Assembly (NCBI GenBank): GCA_938009745.1
Contig: CALLII010000150.1
Coordinates: 1-50,248, forward strand
Origin: an uncultured Flavobacteriales bacterium
GTDB taxonomy: Bacteria; Bacteroidota; Bacteroidia; Flavobacteriales_D; CAJJDF01
Direction of reading: 5' to 3'
DNA: 50,248 nt
Position 1 is the first letter of the stretch, and each line of letters starts with the position of its first letter. Position numbers and translations under genes: made by a program. This document shows positions 1-7,761 of this stretch, piece by piece. The notes below the pieces were generated by a model. It was not told the DNA's origin, ran no database searches, and worked only from the letters and a program-made list of their open reading frames with translations.

Positions 1-1
1 G

Positions 2-244
2 GTAGAAGAATTAATAGCTTTTGCAACTGAAAACAAATTGGAATATAACGAGGAAGAATATAAAGAAGCAGAAGAAGCGATTACTATAAGACTAAAAGCA
101 ATGATTGCTCAAAATTATTATGGGTTTAGTGAGTTTTATGAAATTTTTAACGAGTTAAATCCAATTTACAAAGAGGGAATAGAATTACTTCAAAATGGAG
201 ACTATAAAAAATTGAAACTAGCTAGAGAAGGAATATTTAAATAA
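2..244 (+). CDS. C-terminal end of S41 family carboxy-terminal processing protease (partial)
   Basis: The reading frame is open from the left window edge, so the gene starts outside the window; only the last 80 residues are seen. The stretch with RLKAMIAQNYYG followed by an acidic and hydrophobic tail resembles the C-terminal helical extension I remember from Bacteroidota S41 (Ctp/Prc, tail-specific) proteases, which cleave envelope proteins in the periplasm. No catalytic residue lies in this fragment, so the family call rests on the tail alone. A TTG at 38 could be mistaken for a start, but the frame continues upstream of it. The envelope DUF1573 genes that follow fit a periplasmic protease, but this is weak support. 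Confidence 0.5.
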   Translation, partial: VEELIAFATENKLEYNEEEYKEAEEAITIRLKAMIAQNYYGFSEFYEIFNELNPIYKEGIELLQNGDYKKLKLAREGIFK

Positions 245-277
245 AAAGGAACAAGCGACTAAAAATTAATATTTTTT

Positions 278-285
278 TATATTTG
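278..285 (+). promoter_or_regulatory. -7 promoter element TATATTTG upstream of the DUF1573 gene
   Basis: TATATTTG matches the Bacteroidota -7 consensus TAnnTTTG exactly and lies 30 bases before the ATG at 315. No clear -33 TTG is seen at the usual distance. The last G is also the first base of a GTG that opens the same frame as the gene, which argues that the GTG at 285 is promoter sequence and not a start codon. Confidence 0.5.
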
Positions 286-314
286 TGTTCCAAAACAAAA
301 ACATATTTATAACC

Positions 315-920
315 ATGAAAAAAGAAAACATAATAATAGGAGCAATTGCCGTAATAGGAGCACTTACTTTATTCAACACTTATTCTATTTTTAATAAAAA
401 GACTAGAGTTGTTGCAACACCATCATCTCAAGTTAATAATGTAGGTGACGTTAATTCAGGAGTACTTCCTGCAACAAATGATTTTGCAACCAATGCAAAT
501 CAACCTCAACAACCACAAATTCAGGAGCCAGCTGCTCCAGCAGGTCCTTTAACTTCAATAAACTTTAAAACACCAAAGAAAGATTTTGGAAAAGTTTTAT
601 CTACTTCTGCAAACAAGCACACATTTACGTTTACTAATACAGGAACTGAGCCTTTGATTATTTCAAACGCAAAAGGATCTTGTGGATGTACAGTGCCAAA
701 ATGGCCAAAAGAACCAATTGCTCCAGGAGAAACAGGAGAAATTGCAGTTGAATACAAGCCAGCTGGACAATCAGGTGTTCAAACTAAGTATGTAACGATT
801 ACAGCTAATACGTCACCTGCAACCACTCAATTAACTATTACAGGAGATATTCAGGCAGACCCTAATGCACCTCAGCAACCAGCTCAGCCAATTGCACCAG
901 AAGGAGTAAATATCCAATAA
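315..920 (+). CDS. DUF1573 domain-containing membrane-anchored protein
   Basis: This 201-residue protein begins with a hydrophobic segment (about residues 5-24) that would anchor it in the inner membrane or act as an uncleaved signal. A Pro/Gln/Ala-rich linker follows. A DUF1573 immunoglobulin-like domain occupies about residues 80-180, with the family hallmarks FDFG-type start, HTFTFTNTG, GSCGCTVP and a beta-strand-rich end. The tail is again Pro/Gln-rich. The molecular function of DUF1573 is unknown; such domains are common in exported Bacteroidota proteins. I chose ATG 315 over the in-frame GTG at 285 because the GTG sits in a -7 promoter box. The next gene, 8 bases downstream, encodes a second DUF1573 protein, so the two probably form an operon. 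Confidence 0.85.
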   Translation: MKKENIIIGAIAVIGALTLFNTYSIFNKKTRVVATPSSQVNNVGDVNSGVLPATNDFATNANQPQQPQIQEPAAPAGPLTSINFKTPKKDFGKVLSTSANKHTFTFTNTGTEPLIISNAKGSCGCTVPKWPKEPIAPGETGEIAVEYKPAGQSGVQTKYVTITANTSPATTQLTITGDIQADPNAPQQPAQPIAPEGVNIQ

Positions 921-928
921 CATAAGTA

Positions 929-1441
929 ATGCAGTTAAAACACATTGCATTTATATTTTTAGCTCTCAGTATTTCTTCTTGTGTAAGCAAGAAGAAATAT
1001 AATGAGCTTGGTCAATATTACGAGAATATTGAGAACGATCTTGTAAAAGCGCAAAAAGAAATTGCTGAATTAAAACAGGAGCTAGCTTTGAGAACAGCCC
1101 TTGGTTCTGATGAAAAAGAATTACCAATTACTACATACAAGTTTGATAAAATCAATCATGATTTTGGTTTTATAGCCATAGGTTATGAATACAAACATAC
1201 ATTTACCTTTACAAATACCGGAACTGAAAAGCTAGTTTTTACTAGTGTAAAAGGTTCGTGTAGCTGTACTGTTCCTGAATATACCAAAGAAGCAGTTGAA
1301 CCAGGAAAAACAGGAACAATTACTGTTAAGTTTACTCCAGGAATGCCACTTGGAGAGCAAACTAAATACGTTACTGTTACTGCTAATACTAAGCGAAAAA
1401 TTGCCGTGATTAGTGTGACTGGAACGATCAGAAACAACTAA
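929..1441 (+). CDS. DUF1573 domain lipoprotein
   Basis: This 170-residue protein has a lipoprotein signal peptide with a lipobox ending at Cys18 (SISSC), so it should be lipidated and held in an envelope membrane. Residues about 25-60 are rich in Glu, Lys and Leu and are predicted to form a coiled coil. A DUF1573 domain fills about residues 68-168, with FDFG-like start, HTFTFTNTG and GSCSCTVP, almost identical in plan to the upstream neighbour. The two genes look like a duplicated pair in one operon, one anchored by a transmembrane helix and one by lipid. Exact role unknown. Confidence 0.85.
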   Translation: MQLKHIAFIFLALSISSCVSKKKYNELGQYYENIENDLVKAQKEIAELKQELALRTALGSDEKELPITTYKFDKINHDFGFIAIGYEYKHTFTFTNTGTEKLVFTSVKGSCSCTVPEYTKEAVEPGKTGTITVKFTPGMPLGEQTKYVTVTANTKRKIAVISVTGTIRNN

Positions 1442-1518
1442 TTCAATATTATCATATCCGGCTTGAAAGGATACGATTACTAGTATGGTCATATATATAC
1501 ATTCCGTTTGAATTACGT

Positions 1519-2016
1519 ATGAAAAACAAGCCCCAATTTAATGTCATTTACAAGGATTATGCTAAATTGGTGTACAACCTATCCCTTCATTATTTACACA
1601 ATACCGAGGATGCTCAAGAAGCAACTCAGGATGTTTTTGTAAAAATTTACCAAAAGATAGAAGGATTTAATAATAAATCTAGTCTAAAAACATGGATCTA
1701 CAGAATAACTATAAATCATTGTTTGGATGTTATAAAATCTAAGAACAGAAAGTTAAGAGTTCTGTTTTCAAGAGAATATGAGGATAATGACAAGATAGAC
1801 TTTGATCATCCAGGGATAAAAATAGAAACCAAAGAAGCAGTTGAGAAAATAATGGGAGAACTTAATAAGCTTCCTGAGAATCAGAAAACTGCTCTAATAC
1901 TTAAAGGAATAGAAGGGTTATCGCAAAAGGAAATTGCTAGTATATTAAAAATAAAAGAGAAAGCTTTAGAATCATTGTTGTCAAGAGCGAGAAAAAATCT
2001 TAAAAAGAGACTATAA
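1519..2016 (+). CDS. RNA polymerase sigma factor, ECF (sigma-70) family
   Basis: The 165-residue protein has the two-domain layout of extracytoplasmic-function sigma factors. Region 2 lies at about residues 8-75, with YAKLVYNLSLHYL, the acidic AQEATQDVF motif and SSLKTWIYRITINHCLD for -10 recognition. Region 4 lies at about residues 110-163, with LPENQKTALIL and a helix-turn-helix GLSQKEIASILKI for -35 binding. It opens an operon with four envelope genes and is followed after 3 bases by a small single-pass membrane protein, the usual place for an anti-sigma factor. Such sigma factors often activate their own operon; I cannot identify the target promoter from sequence. Confidence 0.92.
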   Translation: MKNKPQFNVIYKDYAKLVYNLSLHYLHNTEDAQEATQDVFVKIYQKIEGFNNKSSLKTWIYRITINHCLDVIKSKNRKLRVLFSREYEDNDKIDFDHPGIKIETKEAVEKIMGELNKLPENQKTALILKGIEGLSQKEIASILKIKEKALESLLSRARKNLKKRL

Positions 2017-2019
2017 AAA

Positions 2020-2274
2020 ATGGAAAAACAGTTATTACATAAAGAACAGTTTAGTTCTGTTGAGATTCCGGACTTTTTATTGGATAAAATAAAAAATAAA
2101 ATTGAACAAGAAGAAAAGAAATCAAGTATGCAGACTAAGCTTTTATTAGCTGCTGCCATAATAACTCTTTTTGTAAATATTGGAATTATTGGGCAACAAA
2201 AGTTACAAAGCAATACTGAGGTTGAAGCAGAATTTAACCCTTACACCACTTTAAATTATTCCTATTATGAATAA
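2020..2274 (+). CDS. Small single-pass membrane protein, candidate anti-sigma factor
   Basis: This 84-residue protein has an N-terminal charged cytoplasmic-type segment (about 1-40) with a short helix resembling the peptide-like N-termini of anti-sigma factors, one transmembrane helix at about 43-60 (LLLAAAIITLFVNIGIIG) and a short tail. It starts 3 bases after the ECF sigma gene and overlaps the next gene by 8 bases, so translation is probably coupled. No zinc-binding HxxxCxxC motif is present, so it is not a classical ZAS anti-sigma factor. The anti-sigma role is inferred from position and topology only. Confidence 0.6.
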   Translation: MEKQLLHKEQFSSVEIPDFLLDKIKNKIEQEEKKSSMQTKLLLAAAIITLFVNIGIIGQQKLQSNTEVEAEFNPYTTLNYSYYE

Positions 2275-2725
2275 GAAAACTAAAATTATTATTGCTCTTT
2301 TAATAGTTTCGAATTTGATACTAATTGGATTTCTATATTTTGGAAAGCCTAAAAACAATCATTCTAAACCACCAATGAAAATGATTATTGAAAGGTTAGA
2401 TTTTGATGAACCTCAAAAAGCAGAATTTGCTAAATTAATAGAGGTCCACAGGAATGATATTGAAAATACTCATAAAAGAATAACTAAGGCTAAAAATAAT
2501 ATTTATAAGGATTTAAAGAGCGAAACACCATCACTTAACGATTCGTTAATTCAGGTTATAGCTACAGAAGTTAAGCAAATAGAAGGACTTCATTTCAATC
2601 ACTTTAAGGACATTAAAAACATTTGTAACGACAAACAAAAAGAAGAATTTAACAAACTAGCAGACGAATTAGGAACAGTTTTTCAGCCTAATAAACGACC
2701 AAAAAACAAACGACATGATAAGTAA
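2267..2725 (+). CDS. Spy/CpxP-like periplasmic helical protein
   Basis: The 152-residue protein has an N-terminal signal or anchor helix (about residues 4-25) and an otherwise helical, highly charged exported domain. LDFDEPQKAEFAKLI, repeated Lys/Glu heptads and DKQKEEFNKLADEL follow the LTxxQ-type pattern of the Spy/CpxP/heavy-metal-resistance (CnrX-like) group, which binds unfolded proteins or metal ions in the periplasm. The tail is Lys/Asn-rich. It overlaps its upstream neighbour by 8 bases and its downstream neighbour by 11, so it is within the ECF sigma operon and may be the periplasmic sensor. Family membership is moderately sure; the ligand is unknown. Confidence 0.65.
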   Translation: MNKKTKIIIALLIVSNLILIGFLYFGKPKNNHSKPPMKMIIERLDFDEPQKAEFAKLIEVHRNDIENTHKRITKAKNNIYKDLKSETPSLNDSLIQVIATEVKQIEGLHFNHFKDIKNICNDKQKEEFNKLADELGTVFQPNKRPKNKRHDK

Positions 2726-3713
2726 ACTAACAAAATCAATAGTTTTAATTGCTTCTATTTCGATAGCAATTATTTCTTGCAAAAAAGACGACCCAGAAGT
2801 AGTTGAATGTACTACAACAGGAACAATAATTCCAGTTGACACTTGTACAACCGACCAGGTTTTGGATGGGTCTAGAGGACCTTGTGGAGAAACCTTATCG
2901 TTTACGCCTCAATATTCCGAGTCAGTTTCTGGAACTACCAGAACAATTACATCAAATTCAATTCCAAGCCACATGGTAGGAAAGTTTGGAGGAGGTATGG
3001 GTTCACTTAATCCCAATGCTATTTCTCAGCAATCAGAAACTTATGCAATAACAACTACCCCATCTGCTGCAGCAAGCTTTACCGCTTTACTTTCTTCAAC
3101 AGGAACGGGACCAAATGTTGGGCCTCAATATTCTTTTGGAGTGTTAAAAAATGGAGTAGAATTAGATCCAGTTGCTGCTGAGCCTTTCCCACACACAAGC
3201 AGAATGGACCCAAATGTGAATTGGCTATGGAACCTAGAAGCATTAAATGTAAATCTTGGTTTGGATTGTAACAGTGCACATGTTCAACCAACAGGAAAAT
3301 ACCATTATCATGGCTCGCCAACTTTGTATTTGCAAAGCTTGTCAATTTCTTCATCAGCAATGACTATGATTGGCTATGCTGCAGATGGGTTTCCAATTTA
3401 TTATAAATATGCTTACTCAACAGCTACCGATAATACATCTTCAGTTGCTGAAATGACATCTAGTTATAGATTAAAATCAGGAAAAAGAGGAGGAGATGGA
3501 GTAACTGCTCCTTGTGATGTTTATAACGGAATTTACAGCAATGATTACGAATATGTATCTGGATTAGGAACTTTAGACGAAGCAAATGGAAGAACTGGAG
3601 TAACTCCAGAATTTCCTTCTGGAACTTATTATTATGTAATTACAGATGCATTCCCAAGCATCCCAAGATATTTTAGAGGAACACCTTCACAAGATTTCAA
3701 AATAGGACCTTGA
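2715..3713 (+). CDS. YHYH domain lipoprotein
   Basis: This 332-residue protein has a lipoprotein signal peptide ending in Cys22 (AIISC) followed by charged residues. The central and C-terminal part is a YHYH domain: GKYHYHGSP with His197 and His199, then GYAADGFPIYYKY, a conserved Cys-Asp-x-Tyr-Asn-Gly segment, a glycine-rich turn, FPSGTYYYVITDAFP and PRYFRGTP. The function of YHYH proteins is not established; the histidine-rich core suggests metal binding, which is my inference. The gene overlaps both neighbours in the ECF sigma operon, so its expression is likely tied to an envelope signal. Confidence 0.85.
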   Translation: MISKLTKSIVLIASISIAIISCKKDDPEVVECTTTGTIIPVDTCTTDQVLDGSRGPCGETLSFTPQYSESVSGTTRTITSNSIPSHMVGKFGGGMGSLNPNAISQQSETYAITTTPSAAASFTALLSSTGTGPNVGPQYSFGVLKNGVELDPVAAEPFPHTSRMDPNVNWLWNLEALNVNLGLDCNSAHVQPTGKYHYHGSPTLYLQSLSISSSAMTMIGYAADGFPIYYKYAYSTATDNTSSVAEMTSSYRLKSGKRGGDGVTAPCDVYNGIYSNDYEYVSGLGTLDEANGRTGVTPEFPSGTYYYVITDAFPSIPRYFRGTPSQDFKIGP

Positions 3714-4270
3714 GACAAGTTCTAATAATACTAGGTTTAATCTTTTCATTAAACCCAATACTTGCACATTCACCCAATGAAGTGTCTTTTTCGATTTACG
3801 AAAAAGACACTTTTATTTTGGTAGATGCAGAGTTTCCTTGGTCTCTTAGGAATGCGGTTTTTATGTTTGACTCTACTTTAAATAAAGAATCTACGTTTCA
3901 AGACATTCAAAACTCCTTGTTCTTATATATCCAGGTGAATTTAATTTTAACAGATGAGGCTGGAGAAAAATTAGAGCTACTTAAAGTAACCGATCAAAAA
4001 GGGCAATCTCACCATGAGGAATATCAAATAACTTTTGAAAAAAGACCAATACAAAAAATTAGAAACACATTACTTTTCAACTTTAGTAGCAAACAAAAGA
4101 ACTTTCATTTGTTAGAAATAAATGGAGGAAAAACAGAGTTTGTATTAACAAAAGATAAGCCTGAAATAGCTTTTAAAAGCGAAAAACCCTTCAAGTATTT
4201 ATTTTACTTCTTTGGAGTTTTAATTGTTATTTTTGGATACTTATTATACCAAAAATCTAAGGCTTTCTAA
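3710..4270 (+). CDS. Exported protein with C-terminal membrane anchor, last gene of the ECF operon
   Basis: The 186-residue protein starts at a TTG whose last two bases begin the stop codon of the previous gene (TTGA overlap), which couples the two. A signal peptide covers residues 1-20 and is followed directly by a His (AHS). A beta-rich exported domain follows, and one transmembrane helix lies near the C-terminus (about 162-180, YLFYFFGVLIVIFGYLLY) with a short basic tail, so most of the protein should face the periplasm. I do not recognise the family firmly; it loosely recalls small exported DUF6702-type proteins. The 3' end overlaps the convergent minus-strand gene by 14 bases. Confidence 0.65.
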   Translation: MRQVLIILGLIFSLNPILAHSPNEVSFSIYEKDTFILVDAEFPWSLRNAVFMFDSTLNKESTFQDIQNSLFLYIQVNLILTDEAGEKLELLKVTDQKGQSHHEEYQITFEKRPIQKIRNTLLFNFSSKQKNFHLLEINGGKTEFVLTKDKPEIAFKSEKPFKYLFYFFGVLIVIFGYLLYQKSKAF

Positions 4271-5780
4271 TCATTACAATCCTAAACCCTGTAAATGGAT
4301 TAGCTTGTTTGTTCCATTCCTCTTTGGAGTTAATTTGCAAATAATAGCTTTTACTTTTCCAAGAGCCCCCTTTGGTATAATTTGAATCCAGAACCATTTC
4401 GGCTACATTCCCAGCCATATTATATAATCCGTAATCATTAGGGAAATAAGAATCTACAGGAGCAATTACTGCTTCGCCATCATAATCGTGTAAATCGGTA
4501 AAATGAGTTTGAAAAAAGTTATTGAGCGATAAGGTATCGTATCCATTCACATTTTCATCTTCGCTCATTTTTGGGTTAAAATTGGCTAAGTAATTTCCTT
4601 TGCTATTTCTTAAATAAGGACCAAACCAAGGGTAAGGTTTTCCTTCATCACCTCCAGAAGAAGCCAGTTGCCACTCTTGTTCTGTGGGTAGGCGGATTTC
4701 TACTTTTTCATTAAAAATTTCAAAATAAACATCCTTAAACCACCTGCAAAAAACTTCAGCATCCGTTAAATCAACATTTACAACTGGATAATTATAAAAA
4801 TCTGGATGAGAATTATAATTATTCATCCACAACTGACTGTATGGGAAAAGACTTTCCCATTGAGTACATTTATATTCTCGATTAGGAACCTGAACTTTAG
4901 CAACAGAAATCATTTGTTGAAAAAGTTCATTTGTCACCTCATATTTTCCAACTAAAAGCGTATCATTTATCTCAACAAAATACTTTTTAAAGAAGTTTTT
5001 ATTCAACACAATTGGTTTTGGTTGTTTTTTAGGCTGAGGTAATTCTACAATCTCCACCACATACCTAAACCCCACTTCTGGTGAGGCAGAATAAACATAT
5101 TGTTGTTTATCAATTCTTAAATAATCCGATCGGTTTTTCCAGCTTCCACCTTTTACTAGTCCTTTTTCTGCTACCATTTCGCTTACATTTCCACTCATGT
5201 TGTACAATCCAAAATCATTTGGCCAATAGGAAAAAACGGGAGCAGTGATGTCATATTTATCGGCCATTGTTATCCCTTTTCTTAATACAAAATTTGCCTG
5301 TAATTGCCCCTTATACTTTCCCTCTTCCACTCTCATAGATTGAGTTCCCCAAGGATAAATAGCAAAATCATTTCCAGCTTTTGCAGCAAATTCCCATTCC
5401 TTTTCGGTTGGCAAACGAACGAGTACTTTTTGATAAAGAAAATTTTGATTTAACTTTTGTGTTAACCAGTTGCAATAGTTTACAGTATTTTCATAAGTAA
5501 TATTAACTACAGGATAATCTTGGTAGGCAGGATGGCGAAAGTATTCCTCTACAGAATAAGGTTCTCCATACCGATATTCTTTTCTCCACTTAACTTCAAC
5601 TGGATAATTCTTTAAACTGTCTTCTTCTGAAACAGAAGACAAAAAATCTCGATAAAACTGATTACTTACTTCTGTTTTGCTCATAAATAAATATTCCCCT
5701 CTAATTGGCTCGCAATTTGGAATTTGACCAAAACTAGTCAATACAAAACAGTAAAATATTAAGATGAAAATAAAACGCAT
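4257..5780 (-). CDS. Exported protein with two tandem SUMF1 (FGE-sulfatase-fold) domains
   Basis: This 507-residue protein has a signal peptide (about 1-18) and two copies of the SUMF1/formylglycine-generating-enzyme fold, about residues 28-245 and 265-505. Each copy has a KTEVSN or KYEVTN start, YPVVN, a CNW/CRW helix, RLPTEKEWE or RLPTEQEWQ, PWG/PWF, NDFGLYNMSGNVSEMV or NDYGLYNMAGNVAEMV, KGGSWK and GFR. The catalytic cysteine pair of true FGE, expected after the GGSF/W motif and before the final R, is missing in both copies. It is therefore unlikely to convert cysteine in sulfatases and is more like the structural members (GldJ/GldK type). It is longer than GldK and has no lipobox. No gliding or secretion genes adjoin it. 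Confidence 0.8.
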   Translation of the reverse strand: MRFIFILIFYCFVLTSFGQIPNCEPIRGEYLFMSKTEVSNQFYRDFLSSVSEEDSLKNYPVEVKWRKEYRYGEPYSVEEYFRHPAYQDYPVVNITYENTVNYCNWLTQKLNQNFLYQKVLVRLPTEKEWEFAAKAGNDFAIYPWGTQSMRVEEGKYKGQLQANFVLRKGITMADKYDITAPVFSYWPNDFGLYNMSGNVSEMVAEKGLVKGGSWKNRSDYLRIDKQQYVYSASPEVGFRYVVEIVELPQPKKQPKPIVLNKNFFKKYFVEINDTLLVGKYEVTNELFQQMISVAKVQVPNREYKCTQWESLFPYSQLWMNNYNSHPDFYNYPVVNVDLTDAEVFCRWFKDVYFEIFNEKVEIRLPTEQEWQLASSGGDEGKPYPWFGPYLRNSKGNYLANFNPKMSEDENVNGYDTLSLNNFFQTHFTDLHDYDGEAVIAPVDSYFPNDYGLYNMAGNVAEMVLDSNYTKGGSWKSKSYYLQINSKEEWNKQANPFTGFRIVMIRKP

Positions 5781-5916
5781 AAATCTCTTTTTGTCTTTAG
5801 TAACCGCTAATATAAATTTGGTTACAATACTTTAACAACAAATAATAGGTTTTTATTGGAGATACTCCCGCCAAACTCTTATTTTTATCCTTTATCAAGA
5901 AAAAAATCTAATTCCT

Positions 5917-7086
5917 ATGACCAAAATTCTCGTAATTGATGACGAAAGACCAATAAGAAGTGTACTAAAAGAGATTTTAGAAAACGAAAAATACGAAGTA
6001 GATGTAGCAGAAAACGGGAAAGTTGGATTTGATTTGGCGTCCAAAAACAAGTATGATGTAATTTTATGCGACATCAAAATGCCAGAAATGGACGGAGTTG
6101 AGGTATTAGAAAAATTACAATCAACCGGAGTAGATTCTCCTGTAATTATGATTTCTGGTCACGGAACTATCGATACGGCTGTAGAATGTCTTCAAAAAGG
6201 AGCTTACGATTTTATTCAAAAACCTCTGGACTTAAACAGAACTTTAGTGAGCATAAGAAATGCTTTTGAAAGAAGCGATTTGGTGGAAGAAACCAAAGTG
6301 TTAAAACGAAAAATTCATAAGGGAAAAACAACCGAAATTATTGGTGAATCCAAAGAGATTGCTGCCATTAAAGAAATGATTTCCAAAGTTGCCCCTTCTG
6401 ATGCAAGAGTACTAATTACAGGGGGTAACGGAAGCGGAAAAGAGCTAGTAGCTAGGCAATTGCACGAACAAAGTTCACGAGTAAAATCTCCATTTATAGA
6501 AGTAAACTGTGCGGCTATTCCTGCAGAATTAATTGAAAGCGAGCTATTTGGTCACGAAAAAGGAGCATTTACTTCTGCTATTAAACAAAGAAAAGGAAAG
6601 TTTGAACAAGCCGAAGGCGGAACGATATTTTTGGATGAAATAGGAGACATGAGTCTTTCTGCACAGGCAAAAGTACTAAGAGCGCTTCAAGAAAATAAAA
6701 TTACCCGAGTTGGAGGAGACAAAGACATTAAAGTAAACGTTAGAGTATTAGCTGCAACCAACAAAAATCTAAAAGAAGAAATTTCGGAAAAGAAATTCCG
6801 TGAAGATTTATATCATAGATTAGCCGTAATTTTGATTCACGTTCCTTCTTTAAATGAGCGTAGAGATGACATTCCAATGCTGGCAGAACATTTTATAGGA
6901 ATGATTTGTGAAGAGCAAGGAATCCCCAAAAAGACATTTTCAAAAGATGCTTTAGATGAAATGAAAAAAATTGACTGGACTGGAAATATAAGAGAGTTAA
7001 GAAATATAGTAGAAAGACTAGTAATCTTGTGTGGAAACGAGATCAAAGGAGAGGAAATTAAATTATACGCAAATCCAACAAAATAA
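5917..7086 (+). CDS. NtrC-family sigma-54 activator: receiver plus AAA+ ATPase, no DNA-binding domain
   Basis: The 389-residue protein has a receiver domain (about 1-120) with acidic pair Asp8-Asp9, phospho-acceptor Asp52 in LCDIKMPEMDG and the QKP lysine. A sigma-54-interacting AAA+ domain follows (about 140-380), with a Walker A variant GGNGSGKE, the sigma-54 contact loop GAFTSA at 216-221, Walker B GGTIFLDEIGDM and arginine-finger region REDLYHRL. The protein ends at the AAA+ lid (NIRELRNIVERLV) plus a short tail, so the usual Fis-type helix-turn-helix is absent. It should activate rpoN-dependent transcription by ATP hydrolysis after phosphorylation, perhaps from solution. rpoN lies at 37261-38709. 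No histidine kinase adjoins. Confidence 0.92.
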   Translation: MTKILVIDDERPIRSVLKEILENEKYEVDVAENGKVGFDLASKNKYDVILCDIKMPEMDGVEVLEKLQSTGVDSPVIMISGHGTIDTAVECLQKGAYDFIQKPLDLNRTLVSIRNAFERSDLVEETKVLKRKIHKGKTTEIIGESKEIAAIKEMISKVAPSDARVLITGGNGSGKELVARQLHEQSSRVKSPFIEVNCAAIPAELIESELFGHEKGAFTSAIKQRKGKFEQAEGGTIFLDEIGDMSLSAQAKVLRALQENKITRVGGDKDIKVNVRVLAATNKNLKEEISEKKFREDLYHRLAVILIHVPSLNERRDDIPMLAEHFIGMICEEQGIPKKTFSKDALDEMKKIDWTGNIRELRNIVERLVILCGNEIKGEEIKLYANPTK

Positions 7087-7761
7087 ATGAATCAAAAAAA
7101 AGCAAGCATATTTTCCATAATTAAGAAGTTCTTTTTTGAATTTCTTATAGTTACTCTTGGAATTTTAACCGCTTTTAATATTAATAAATGGGACGAAAAT
7201 CAAAAGCTTGCTTCCGAAGAAATTCAATCTTATAAAACCATAAAGAGCGATTTAAAGTCAGACCTTTACGTGCTCAATTTTTATAAAGAAAGGTTTGAAA
7301 AAAACAAAAAATACTTAACTCCAATTAATGAAAGAAATTATGGAAGGATTGACTCTGTTGAGATGTATTTAGAAAACAGTTTTGATTTACAAGAGGGAAA
7401 TGCAACATACATTAACCTAAAGTATAGTGGTAAATTAGGAGTTTTTAAAAATGACACCTTGAGAAGAGGTCTGGTAATGTATTACGAAACTTATTATCAA
7501 GGTCTAGAGACAATGTCTAACACACACAAAGAGCTTGTAGCTACAAATATCACTCCATATTTAATTAAAAACATGAATTATGAGGGGTCACCAAGTTCTG
7601 AATATATTTTAACAATGTTGAAAAACCATGAGTTTCGAAACATAATAAAATATCAATTATTAATGTCGGTTTATAACCTTTCGGTAATTGAGAAAACAGA
7701 GAAGCTTGCCAATAAAATTATTGAAAGAATAGACATAGAATTAGGAATAAATGAAGAATAA
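7087..7761 (+). CDS. DUF6090-like membrane protein
   Basis: The 224-residue protein starts directly after the stop codon of the sigma-54 activator. Its N-terminus has a short basic stretch, one transmembrane helix (about residues 13-30, FFFEFLIVTLGILTAFNI) and the sequence NKWDENQK, which closely follows the N-terminal hallmark of Bacteroidota DUF6090 proteins (GILIALQINNWNE). The rest is helical and presumably periplasmic, without recognisable catalytic motifs. Function is unknown. The last 11 bases overlap the start of ispG, so translation is likely coupled, although no functional link to isoprenoid synthesis is apparent. Confidence 0.6.
   Translation: MNQKKASIFSIIKKFFFEFLIVTLGILTAFNINKWDENQKLASEEIQSYKTIKSDLKSDLYVLNFYKERFEKNKKYLTPINERNYGRIDSVEMYLENSFDLQEGNATYINLKYSGKLGVFKNDTLRRGLVMYYETYYQGLETMSNTHKELVATNITPYLIKNMNYEGSPSSEYILTMLKNHEFRNIIKYQLLMSVYNLSVIEKTEKLANKIIERIDIELGINEE

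Noticed and set aside
4257-5780. Formylglycine-generating enzyme (sulfatase activator)
   Set aside because: The fold is present but the catalytic cysteines are missing in both copies, and no sulfatase is nearby.
4257-5780. Gliding motility lipoprotein GldK
   Set aside because: No lipobox, a duplicated domain and no gldLMN genes next to it.
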